Source: Bauldia sp963759235 (GTDB lineage: Bacteria; Pseudomonadota; Alphaproteobacteria; Rhizobiales; Kaistiaceae). Taken from it: a DNA stretch of 64,000 nt. This document shows, one piece after another, positions 36,646 through 43,312 of this stretch. The DNA lies in NCBI GenBank assembly GCA_963759235.1, contig CAVWYO010000009.1, forward strand, positions 124,001-188,000, written 5' to 3'. Positions within the stretch are counted from its first letter, which is position 1. The number at the start of each line of letters is the position of its first letter. The notes beneath the pieces were generated by a model. That model saw only the letters and a list, made by a program, of their open reading frames with translations, searched no databases and was not told the DNA's origin. The translations under genes and the position numbers were made by a program.

Positions 36646-36671
36646 TCGGAAGCCGGCACGCCGGCTTCCGA
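36646..36671 (+). other. Strong hairpin between the two bufferin precursor genes
   Basis: A perfect 12-base-pair dyad (TCGGAAGCCGGC and its complement, two bases apart) lies 23 bases after the bufA1 stop and 43 bases before bufA2. No T-run follows, so it is unlikely to be a full terminator. It could stabilise the 3' end of bufA1 RNA or cause partial stop, giving more precursor than maturation enzyme. That role is inference. Confidence 0.5.
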
Positions 36672-36713
36672 ATATGCCGGCGTCAAGACCCCGCGAAGGA
36701 GAATTAGAGAGTG

Positions 36714-36995
36714 ATGATGATCAAGACGCTTTCCGCTGCCGTGCTCGCCGGCTCCGTTGCCGCGGCCACGGCTAGCTTTGCCGTCCCGGCACCGGCAGCC
36801 GAAGCAATGGTCAAATGCTACGGTGTGTCCCTCAAGGGACAGAACGACTGCGCCGCGGGCGCGCACTCCTGTGCCGGCACGTCGACGGTCGACTATGACG
36901 GCCAATCCTTCAAGCTGGTCCCGGCCGGAACCTGCACCCAGATCGAAACCCCGCTCGGCCCGGGCAGCCTCGAGCCGATCCAGCGCCCGGCCTGA
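36714..36995 (+). CDS. bufA2: Bufferin precursor peptide 2 (DUF2282 family)
   Basis: A 93-residue paralog of the upstream precursor. The signal peptide covers about 1-29 (cut near APAAEA). Cysteines are at 35, 46, 53 and 74, with exactly the same spacing (11, 7, 21) as in the first precursor, and the core KGQNDCAAGAHSCAG is identical. Tails differ: this one ends proline-rich, the first glycine/methionine-rich. A GTG at 36711 and ATG at 36717 are other possible starts; AGGAG lies at 36698-36702. Tandem duplication inside the operon is the simplest explanation. Confidence 0.88.
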   Translation: MMIKTLSAAVLAGSVAAATASFAVPAPAAEAMVKCYGVSLKGQNDCAAGAHSCAGTSTVDYDGQSFKLVPAGTCTQIETPLGPGSLEPIQRPA

Positions 36996-37029
36996 TCGTC
37001 GGCCGAGGCAGATCGGGCAGGAGAGTGAG

Positions 37030-37917
37030 ATGTCCGTGCATCCGTTTGTGCCGCGCCCCATCCCACCGCGTGTCGGCGTCGGCCTGAAGCCGGAGCACTA
37101 CAAGGCGATCCTGGCGAGCGAGCCCGATATCGGCTGGTTCGAGATTCACGCCGAGAACTACATGGGCGCCGGCGGTCCGCCGCATCGCTACCTGACCGCC
37201 ATACGCGAGCGTTATCCCCTGTCGCTCCACGGCGTCGGGTTGTCGATCGGCGCGGCGCGGCCGCTCGATCGCGACCATCTCATGCGGCTGAAGGGGCTGA
37301 ACGAGCGCTACCAGCCAGGCCTGTTCTCCGAGCATCTCGCCTGGTCGACGCACGACAGCGTCTTCTTCAGCGACCTTCTGCCGATCCCCTACGACGAGGA
37401 GTCGGTCACGCGCGTTTCCGACCACATCGACGAGGTGCAGGAGACGGTGGGCCGGCGGATGCTTCTGGAAAACCCGTCGACCTATATCGCCTTCGTCGAG
37501 AGCACGATGGGCGAGATCGAGTTCCTCACCGAAGTGGCGAAGCGGACCGGTTGCGGCCTTCTGCTCGATGTGAACAACGTCCACGTCTCCTGCACCAACC
37601 AGCGCTGGGACGCCGTCGACTATATCGACCGCTTCCCGATGGCGCTGGTCGGCGAAATCCACATGGCCGGCTATGCGCCGGAGAAGGACGATCACGGCGA
37701 TCCGCTTTTGATCGACGCCCACGACCGTCCGGTCGATGCGGTCGTCATCGGGCTCTATGATCACACCATTTCGCGCGCCGGCGCCGTTCCGACGCTGGTC
37801 GAGTGGGACAATGACGTACCCGACTGGCCGACGCTCTTCGCCGAGGCGAAACGGGTCGAAGCGGTCCTGCTGCGGGCTGGCCACCGCGAGGACGCCGGTC
37901 TTGCGGTCGCTGTCTGA
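37030..37917 (+). CDS. bufB: Bufferin maturation enzyme (DUF692 family)
   Basis: A 295-residue DUF692 protein, a TIM-barrel multinuclear iron enzyme family (MbnB-like) that modifies cysteines of precursor peptides. Conserved metal-site blocks are visible: WFEIHAENYMG, SLHGVGLSIG, SEHLAWS, LLENPSTY, DVNNVHVSC and GEIHMAGY, giving the His, Glu, Asp and Asn ligands. It follows the second precursor by 34 bases with GAGAG upstream of the ATG, and its end overlaps the DUF2063 gene, the usual partner. With it, it forms the modification complex for the two bufferin peptides. Confidence 0.9.
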   Translation: MSVHPFVPRPIPPRVGVGLKPEHYKAILASEPDIGWFEIHAENYMGAGGPPHRYLTAIRERYPLSLHGVGLSIGAARPLDRDHLMRLKGLNERYQPGLFSEHLAWSTHDSVFFSDLLPIPYDEESVTRVSDHIDEVQETVGRRMLLENPSTYIAFVESTMGEIEFLTEVAKRTGCGLLLDVNNVHVSCTNQRWDAVDYIDRFPMALVGEIHMAGYAPEKDDHGDPLLIDAHDRPVDAVVIGLYDHTISRAGAVPTLVEWDNDVPDWPTLFAEAKRVEAVLLRAGHREDAGLAVAV

Positions 37918-38680
37918 CGTTCAGGCCGAGTTTGCCGCGGCGCTGCGCGATCCCGCCGTCGCCCCGCCGCTTGACGTGGTGGGGCCGGACGGCGGCCCGG
38001 CGCCGCGCCGCTTCGCCGTCTACCGCAACAACGTTCTCGGCGCCCTCGGCACCGCGATGGCCGGCGCCTTTCCGGCGGTCCGGCGGCTGGTCGGCGAGGA
38101 TTTCTTCCGGGTGATGGCGCGGACATACGTGCTTGAGAATCCCCCGACATCGCCGGTGCTCCTCGACTACGGCAAGACATTCCCGGAATTCATCGCCGGT
38201 TTCGAGCCGGCGGCCTCGCTCCCCTATCTTCCCGACGTGGCCCGGCTCGAGCGCGCCTGGCGCCAAGCTTATCACGCCGAAGAGGCGGCGCCGCTCCCCG
38301 CCGGCGCGCTTGCCGAGGTGCCGGAGGCCGAGCTTGCCGACGTCTCGTTCCGGCTCCATCCCTCGCTCCGCCTGGTCACTTCCCGCTTCCCCATAATCAC
38401 CATCTGGCGGATGAATGTGTCGGACGCGCCGATAACACCGGTTGACTTTTCGGCCGGTGAAGATGCACTCATCGTCAGGCCCGACGCGGAGGTCGAGGTT
38501 CGAGTCGTACCTCCGGGAGGCGTAGCGTTCGTCAATGCACTCGTGGCTGGCGAAGCGCTCGGAACCGCTGCGGAGGCCGGCCAGGCCGCCGACTTGCGGT
38601 TCGATCTCGCCGGCAACATCGCCGGTCTGGTCGGTGCCGGCGCTTTTGTGGAGATCCGGCGCGGATCGAAACGGAAGTGA
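37901..38680 (+). CDS. bufC: Bufferin maturation partner (DUF2063 family)
   Basis: A 259-residue DUF2063 (NGO1945-like) protein, the DNA-binding-like domain protein that accompanies DUF692 enzymes and presents the precursor. The N-terminal DUF2063 region (residues about 5-95) has RRFAVYRNNVLGALGTAMAGAFPAVRRLVGEDFFRVMARTYV; the remainder is a second domain ending VEIRRGSKRK. The start is uncertain: TTG at 37901 gives the typical MRSLSDVQAEFAAAL opening and overlaps bufB by 17 bases; no ATG or GTG fits. Its stop overlaps or abuts the DoxX gene. Confidence 0.85.
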   Translation: MRSLSDVQAEFAAALRDPAVAPPLDVVGPDGGPAPRRFAVYRNNVLGALGTAMAGAFPAVRRLVGEDFFRVMARTYVLENPPTSPVLLDYGKTFPEFIAGFEPAASLPYLPDVARLERAWRQAYHAEEAAPLPAGALAEVPEAELADVSFRLHPSLRLVTSRFPIITIWRMNVSDAPITPVDFSAGEDALIVRPDAEVEVRVVPPGGVAFVNALVAGEALGTAAEAGQAADLRFDLAGNIAGLVGAGAFVEIRRGSKRK

Positions 38681-38682
38681 CG

Positions 38683-39183
38683 ATGACCGTTTCGGAAGGC
38701 GCGCCGACGGCGCGTGCGCACGGGGCAGGCGGGGGACTCATGATCGTCATTCAGGCACTTGCATCGCTGGCGTTGCGGTTTGCGCTGGCGCTACCGTTCT
38801 GGAAGTCGGGCTTGACCCGCTGGGACGGCTTCCTCCAGCTCCGGCCGGCGACGCTCTACTTTTACGAGGAGCTCTACAAGCCGACGATTCTGGGCAAGAC
38901 CTACGCGATCCCCTATCCGGATATCGCCGCCTGGGTGGCGAGCTTCGCCGAGATCCTCCTCCCGGCGGCTCTGGTGATTGGCTTTGCCACCCGCTTGTCG
39001 GCGCTCGGCCTCCTGGTCATGACATTGGTCATCTACGCCACCTATCAGAGCCTCGGCGTCAGCCCGGACCAGTGGCAGACCGAAACGCTCCCGTGGGGGG
39101 CGATGGCGCTCGCGCTGATCGCCTACGGCCCCGGCGGCATCTCCATCGACGCCCTGATCCGGCACAGCTGGCGGCGCCGGTAG
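38683..39183 (+). CDS. bufD: DoxX family membrane protein of the bufferin operon
   Basis: A 166-residue protein with four membrane helices, at about residues 20-40, 80-105, 108-125 and 135-150, and the DoxX core WKSGLTRWDGF and FAEILLPAALVIGFATRLSALGLL. DoxX proteins often end bufferin operons; their role may be redox or assembly at the membrane. ATG at 38683 is used; a GTG at 38677 overlaps the bufC stop in GTGA and would add two residues. Last gene of the operon, 67 bases before the aldolase gene. Confidence 0.85.
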   Translation: MTVSEGAPTARAHGAGGGLMIVIQALASLALRFALALPFWKSGLTRWDGFLQLRPATLYFYEELYKPTILGKTYAIPYPDIAAWVASFAEILLPAALVIGFATRLSALGLLVMTLVIYATYQSLGVSPDQWQTETLPWGAMALALIAYGPGGISIDALIRHSWRRR

Positions 39184-39250
39184 CGGCCGGGATAGGATCG
39201 CGCCGGCGGAGTCGACTCCCGGGTCGCCCTCGCGAGCCGGTGAGATCCCC

Positions 39251-40345
39251 ATGATCTTCGCCAGCGATAACTGGGCGGGCGCCTCGGATCGCGTGATCGC
39301 GGCCATCGCCGAAGAGGCAAAGCAAGCGGCGCCTTCCTATGGCGGCGATTCGCTTTCCGCGGCGGTCGAGAAGCGCTTCTGCGAGATCTTCGAATGCGAC
39401 GTCGCGGTGTTCTTCGTCGGCACCGGGACGGCGGCCAACGCTCTCGGCATCTCCGCCTTTTGCCGGCCGGGCGGCGTCGTCTTCGCGCACTCCCAGGCGC
39501 ATATCCTGGTGGACGAGGCCAACGCCGTCGAGTTTCTCGGCGGCGGCGTCAAGCTGGTCGGCCTCGATGGGGAGGGCGGCAAGCTGACACCGGAGGCGCT
39601 TGCCGCTGCGATTGCCCGATTCCCGCGTGCGTTCATCCTTCACGGACAGCCGGTGGCGGTCAGCCTCTCCGAGCTCAGCGAGCTTGGCCTGACCTATACC
39701 CCGGCGGAGATCGCCGCGATCGCGTCGGTGGCGAAGCAACATGGGCTGGCGCTCCACATGGACGGAGCCCGCTTCGCGGGGGCGGTGGCGAGCCTCGACC
39801 TGCCGCCCGCCGACATTACCTGGAAAGCCGGGGTCGACGTGTTGTCGTTCGGCGGCACCAAGAACGGCTGTCTCGCCGCCGAAGCCGTGGTGTTCTTCAA
39901 TCGCGCCGATGCTCGTGATTTTCCTTTTGCTCGCCAGCGCATCGGCCACGGCTTCTCGAAGGCGCGGTTCATTGCCGCACAATTCGCCGCGTATCTCGAA
40001 GGCGAACACTGGCTGGAGCTTGCCCGTCACGCCAATACCCGCGCGGCGCGTCTCGCCGACGCTATTCGGATAAGCGACGGCGCTCGGCTCGCCTTGGAGC
40101 CGGCGGCAAACGAGGTTGTCGCCGTCTTCTCCAAGCCCCTCGACCAGCGGCTGAAAGCCGCCGGCGCCGTCTATCATCCATGGTCGACCGCGGGAGTGCC
40201 CGCCGCGGCGCCGCCGGGCGAGGGTGAAGTGCTCGTCCGCCTCGTCACCTCGTTCCAGACCACCGAGGCGGAGGTGGAACAATTTGCCGCACTGCTGGCT
40301 GCCGGTCAGGCACTGTCTTCACAAGAACAAAAAGGGCGCCCCTGA
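39251..40345 (+). CDS. ltaE: Low-specificity L-threonine aldolase family (beta-eliminating lyase)
   Basis: A 364-residue PLP enzyme that cleaves threonine or allo-threonine to glycine and acetaldehyde. The PLP lysine is in LSFGGTKNG, preceded by LHMDGARFAGAV, and the N terminus FASDNWAGASDRVI is typical. Length fits the family. Its stop codon lies in the loop of the hairpin that ends the opposing Hsp20 gene, so the two genes share a tail region. It stands at the end of, or just after, the buf operon and probably has its own promoter. Confidence 0.88.
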   Translation: MIFASDNWAGASDRVIAAIAEEAKQAAPSYGGDSLSAAVEKRFCEIFECDVAVFFVGTGTAANALGISAFCRPGGVVFAHSQAHILVDEANAVEFLGGGVKLVGLDGEGGKLTPEALAAAIARFPRAFILHGQPVAVSLSELSELGLTYTPAEIAAIASVAKQHGLALHMDGARFAGAVASLDLPPADITWKAGVDVLSFGGTKNGCLAAEAVVFFNRADARDFPFARQRIGHGFSKARFIAAQFAAYLEGEHWLELARHANTRAARLADAIRISDGARLALEPAANEVVAVFSKPLDQRLKAAGAVYHPWSTAGVPAAAPPGEGEVLVRLVTSFQTTEAEVEQFAALLAAGQALSSQEQKGRP

Positions 40346-40356
40346 GGGGGCGCCCT
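40333..40356 (-). terminator. Intrinsic terminator of the Hsp20 gene
   Basis: A perfect ten-base-pair GC-rich stem (AGGGCGCCCC/GGGGCGCCCT) with a four-base loop; read on the minus strand it is followed by a T-rich tract (TTTTTGTTCTTG). It lies 24 bases after the Hsp20 stop. The threonine aldolase stop codon on the other strand occupies the loop. On the plus strand there is no T-tract. Confidence 0.85.
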
Positions 40357-40379
40357 CCGATCGTTGCCGATCGCGCGGC

Positions 40380-40844
40380 TTACGCGGCGACCTTGGCCTC
40401 GACCTGCTTCTTGGCCTTGCCGTTGATCGCGATGCTCCGGGGCTTCATCGCCTCCGGAATCTCGCGGACGAGATCGACATGCAGGAGCCCGTTGTCGAGG
40501 CTGGCGCCCTTCACTTCGACATGGTCGGCGAGCTGGAAGCGGCGTTCGAAAGAGCGCGCGGCGATACCGCGATAAAGGACCTCGGTCCCTTCGCTGGCGG
40601 TCTCTTCCTTCTTCTCGCCTTTGACGGTGAGGGTGTTTTCCTTCGCCTCGATCAAGAGCTCGTTGTCGCCGAAGCCGGCGACCGCCAGCGTTACGCGATA
40701 GGCGTTCTCGCCGGTGCGCTCGATGTTATAGGGCGGATAGGTTTGTGCCGATCCGTCGAAATTGCCGAGCGAATCAAGCATGCCGAACAGCCGGTCGAAG
40801 CCGACGGTCGAGCGGTAAAGGGGGCTGAGATCGTAACTGCGCAT
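40380..40844 (-). CDS. Small heat-shock protein, Hsp20 family
   Basis: A 154-residue alpha-crystallin-type chaperone of the rhizobial class A kind (starting MRSYDLSPLYRSTVGFDRLF). The alpha-crystallin domain spans about 38-130 with NGLLHVDLVREIP as its C-terminal signature, followed by the I-x-I motif in SIAINGK. It binds unfolded proteins in heat stress. ATG at 40844 follows AGGAGGAC. The 100-base leader has features of a ROSE thermometer and a sigma-32-like promoter lies upstream, so heat control at two levels is likely. The gene ends at a strong terminator. Confidence 0.92.
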   Translation of the reverse strand: MRSYDLSPLYRSTVGFDRLFGMLDSLGNFDGSAQTYPPYNIERTGENAYRVTLAVAGFGDNELLIEAKENTLTVKGEKKEETASEGTEVLYRGIAARSFERRFQLADHVEVKGASLDNGLLHVDLVREIPEAMKPRSIAINGKAKKQVEAKVAA

Positions 40845-40946
40845 GGTGATGTCCTCCTGTTGAGCGACTGGTTTGTCCGGAACTCCGCGAGTCCGCCATT
40901 CTGGCCGGGTTTTCAAGGAGTTCCACGGACCCTTGCGGCGTCCGCA
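40845..40946 (-). promoter_or_regulatory. ROSE-like RNA thermometer in the Hsp20 leader
   Basis: The predicted leader, read on the minus strand, folds into a long stem: GGAACTCC (40924-40917) pairs with GGAGTTCC (40886-40879), extended by GTCC/GGAC with a two-base bulge, around a small GCC-AGAAT-GGC hairpin. Just before the ATG, TCGCTC faces the ribosome site AGGAGG; pairing GCTC with GAGG leaves one G-G pair, exactly the T(T/C)GCT arrangement that marks ROSE elements. ROSE leaders are typical of Hyphomicrobiales small heat-shock genes. The fold was made by eye. Confidence 0.65.
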
Positions 40947-40952
40947 CCCTTC

Positions 40953-40981
40953 ATCTGGGAATTGCTTTTGACCGAATCAAG
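40953..40981 (-). promoter_or_regulatory. Sigma-32 (RpoH)-like promoter of the Hsp20 gene
   Basis: On the minus strand, CTTGAT (40981-40976) and CCAGAT (40958-40953) are 17 bases apart and resemble the alphaproteobacterial RpoH consensus (CTTGAA, 17-18 bases, CCTATNT-like). Transcription would begin about 100 bases before the ATG, matching the length of the thermometer-like leader. Confidence 0.45.
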
Positions 40982-41141
40982 ACCCCTTTCCGGCACTCGG
41001 ATGGCGGGCAGGTGAACGGCAAATGAACGGCCGTTTCGGACTGCGTTCAGGTGGCATCGGGCATAGTCCGCGGCGTTGGTTCGGTCGGCCGTCCAACGGA
41101 GATGCTTGAAGGCTCCCCTTGGCCGGCCGATCCGCTGAGAT

Positions 41142-41218
41142 GAGGCCGGTATCGTCCCGCCCCCCTCCGGTACCGGTCCTCTACTTGCCGGCGGCGTCCT
41201 TCCCAGGGCGCCGCCGGC
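41142..41218 (+). other. Two adjacent strong hairpins, possible structured RNA
   Basis: In the 300-base gap before the lysophospholipase-like gene, GAGGCCGGTA (41142-41151) pairs with TACCGGTCCTC (41171-41181, one bulged T), and GCCGGCGGCG (41187-41196) pairs perfectly with CGCCGCCGGC (41209-41218). The second is followed by TTGGCTTCC, not a clean T-tract. It could be a small RNA or a leader of the gene at 41293. The region holds no supported protein gene. Confidence 0.35.
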
Positions 41219-41292
41219 TTGGCTTCCAGGCGGCGCTTGTGAAGGCGAAGAGGCTGGCCTAATCAGGTCTTCCAACCTTCCCGACGGCACGG

Positions 41293-42234
41293 ATGGAACT
41301 TTACAGCATCGACATCAATCCGGTTCCCGACGGCGCCGTGGTCGGCGAAGCGATGGCCAGCGACGGCCTGCGGCTGCGCTACGCCCATTGGCGGCCGACG
41401 GCGCGCCGAACGCTCGGCACGGTTTGCCTGTTCCAGGGCCGTGGCGAGTGCATCGAGAAGTATTTCGAGGTGGTCGGCGACCTCCGCCGCCGCGGCTTTG
41501 CCGTGGCGACTTTCGACTGGCGCGGTCAGGGCGGCTCGGAGCGGCGACTCCGCAACCCGCATAAGGGTCATGTCGACAGCTTCGAGGAGTACGACCGGGA
41601 CCTCGACGCGTTCATGCATCAGGTGGCGCTGCCGGACTGTCCGCCGCCGCATTTTGCCTTGGCGCATTCGACCGGCGGGCTGGTCTGTCTGCGTGCGGCG
41701 AGCGCCGGGCGAACCCGCTTCACCCGCATGGTGCTGGCGGCGCCGCTGATCGGCCTCGGCGCCAGGCGCCCTTCGCAGAGCGTCATCTACGCGGCGAGCG
41801 CGTTGCTTACCGCCATCGGTCTCGGCGAGATCGAGGCGCCGCGCCTGAAGATTCGAACCCGAGGCAACGGCGTTTCCGACGAAAATCCGCTGACCAGCGA
41901 CATGGACCGGTACGCCCAAATCGTCGAAATCAGCAAGCAAATGCCGCAGATCGCGATCGGACCTCCGACCTACGGGTGGCTCTACGCCGCCTGCAAGGCG
42001 ATGTCGGAGGCGACGGATGCGGATTTCGCGCCCTCGATCAACGTGCCGGTCCTCATCGTCGCCGGTCTTGGCGACAAGATTGTCTCGGTCGGCGCGATGG
42101 AAGCGATGGCCGGTGAGCTCCGCGCCGGCGCGCTGGCCGTCCTTCCCGGCGCCCGGCACGAGCTGATGATGGAGCGCGATTCGCTTCGCGAGCAGTTCTG
42201 GGCGGCCTTCGACGCTTTCGTGCCCGGCTCGTGA
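41293..42234 (+). CDS. Alpha/beta hydrolase, lysophospholipase-like
   Basis: A 313-residue alpha/beta hydrolase of the serine aminopeptidase/lysophospholipase L2-like group. The oxyanion region is LFQGRGECIEKYFEVV, followed by FDWRGQGGSERRL; the nucleophile serine is in ALAHSTGGLV, where Ala replaces the first Gly of GxSxG. The acid is probably in IVAGLGDKIVS and the histidine in GARHELMME near the C terminus. No signal peptide, so cytoplasmic or membrane-associated. It converges on the hisN-like gene with three bases between stops. Substrate probably a monoacyl lipid, by family. Confidence 0.85.
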   Translation: MELYSIDINPVPDGAVVGEAMASDGLRLRYAHWRPTARRTLGTVCLFQGRGECIEKYFEVVGDLRRRGFAVATFDWRGQGGSERRLRNPHKGHVDSFEEYDRDLDAFMHQVALPDCPPPHFALAHSTGGLVCLRAASAGRTRFTRMVLAAPLIGLGARRPSQSVIYAASALLTAIGLGEIEAPRLKIRTRGNGVSDENPLTSDMDRYAQIVEISKQMPQIAIGPPTYGWLYAACKAMSEATDADFAPSINVPVLIVAGLGDKIVSVGAMEAMAGELRAGALAVLPGARHELMMERDSLREQFWAAFDAFVPGS

Positions 42235-42237
42235 TCC

Positions 42238-43020
42238 TCAGCTCGTGCCGAGGCGCTCGAGAACCAGTTCGTGCAGTCCGGGGTCGCCGGCGACGGCGAT
42301 ACGACCTCCAGCCGCCGCCGAACCGCCTTGCCAGGTGGTGAACCGTCCGCCGGCGCCTTCGACAATCGGAATCAGGGCCACGACGTCATAATTCTTCAGA
42401 CCCGCCTCGATGACGATGTCGGCCTGGCCCGAGCCGACCATGCAATAGGCGTAGCAGTCGCATCCATAGCGGGCGAGGCGGGTGGCGCGCTCAACCCGGC
42501 GGTAGGCCTCGGCTTCCTCGTCCGAAAAGAGATAAGGGCTGGTGGTGAAGAGACAGGCTTCGGCCAGGCTGCCGCAACGCCGCGTCGAGAGCGGCCTGTC
42601 ACCGCCGGGGCCTCGATACCAGGCACGCGACCCATCACCCGTGTAGCGTTCGCCGGTGAAGGGTTGCGCCATCATGCCGAGCATGGGGCGACCCTCATGG
42701 AGCAAGCCGATCAGCGTCCCCCAGACCGGAACGCCGGTTATGAAGGCGCGGGTGCCGTCGATCGGGTCGAGCACCCACACGAAGTCGGCGCTCTCCCGCT
42801 CCGCCCCGTATTCCTCGCCGATGATCCCGTGATCGGGATAGGCTCGGTTGATCATCCGCCGCATGGCGGCTTCCGCGTCGCGGTCGGCGGCGGTCACGGG
42901 ATCGAACCCGTCGACGGTCTTGTTCTCGACCTCGGTCGGCGCCCGGAAATGAGGCATGATCGAATTGGAGGCAGCCGTTGCCAGCCGTCCGGCGAAGGCC
43001 AACAGCGTTTCAAGGCTCAT
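42238..43020 (-). CDS. hisN: Histidinol-phosphatase, inositol-monophosphatase family
   Basis: A 260-residue magnesium-dependent phosphatase of the inositol monophosphatase fold. Metal-binding blocks are GEEYGAE near 70, DPIDGTRAF near 90 and the C-terminal region around NYDVVALIPIVEGAGG (usually WD in this family; here YD). The short form with TTSPYLF is typical of HisN, which removes phosphate from histidinol phosphate in alphaproteobacteria lacking other enzymes. ATG at 43020 follows GAGG; in-frame ATGs at 43035 and 43044 lack ribosome sites. No other his genes are near, so a SuhB-like role is not excluded. Confidence 0.85.
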   Translation of the reverse strand: MSLETLLAFAGRLATAASNSIMPHFRAPTEVENKTVDGFDPVTAADRDAEAAMRRMINRAYPDHGIIGEEYGAERESADFVWVLDPIDGTRAFITGVPVWGTLIGLLHEGRPMLGMMAQPFTGERYTGDGSRAWYRGPGGDRPLSTRRCGSLAEACLFTTSPYLFSDEEAEAYRRVERATRLARYGCDCYAYCMVGSGQADIVIEAGLKNYDVVALIPIVEGAGGRFTTWQGGSAAAGGRIAVAGDPGLHELVLERLGTS

Positions 43021-43186
43021 TCCGGACCTCGGCATAGCTGCCATGCACTAGGCGCAGATCGCCGTCGCACGGTGGATTGGCTTTGCTAAGTATCTGATAT
43101 TCAATAATGATTTCGGTACCTCTTACCCGTGTCGGCGAGGGGTTTCGGCTTATGCGACAAACTGGCAGCGACAAAAATCATCCATT

Positions 43187-43215
43187 CCCTTGATTTAATG
43201 CCTCTACCGTACAAT
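43187..43215 (+). promoter_or_regulatory. Predicted sigma-70 promoter of the small RNA
   Basis: CCCTTG (43187-43192) and TACAAT (43210-43215) are 17 bases apart. Transcription would begin near 43222, at the base of the first hairpin of the predicted small RNA. The -35 box is a poor match; the -10 box is good. Confidence 0.4.
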
Positions 43216-43221
43216 TGTTGC

Positions 43222-43307
43222 AGTGCGGTAGCGATACCGCTGCCCTCCTTGGGCGTTTCCTCCCTAGACTTGGGCCGCCTCGGAAACGAGCGGCCCCCTT
43301 TTCTTTC
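43222..43307 (+). ncRNA. Small RNA resembling the alpha-r8/MmgR family
   Basis: About 86 bases with three hairpins in order: GCGGTA/TACCGC (loop GCGA), GCCC/GGGC (loop TCCTT), then after the single-stranded TTTCCTCCCT a Rho-independent terminator. The TTTCCTCCCT run between the second hairpin and the terminator is, as I recall, the invariant mark of alpha-r8 (MmgR/suhB-type) RNAs of Hyphomicrobiales, which pair with ribosome sites of target mRNAs and affect carbon storage. The location beside an inositol-monophosphatase-family gene also fits. The ends are estimates. Confidence 0.7.
43272..43307 (+). terminator. Intrinsic terminator of the small RNA
   Basis: A stem GGGCCGC-C-TCG / CGA-GCGGCCC with a GAAA tetraloop, followed by CCTTTTCTTT. 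It lies just past the stop of the converging N-formylglutamate amidohydrolase gene. With no protein gene upstream on this strand, it marks the end of a short transcript. Confidence 0.8.
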
Positions 43308-43312
43308 CGCCG

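Noticed and set aside
35994..37061. A 355-residue minus-strand frame over the bufferin precursors
   Set aside because: The plus strand carries two signal peptides, conserved cysteine cores and ribosome sites; the minus frame has none.
40912..40919. CTTGAAAA on the minus strand as a heat-shock -35 box
   Set aside because: It falls inside the long stem of the leader and no -10 box follows; the pair at 40953-40981 fits better.
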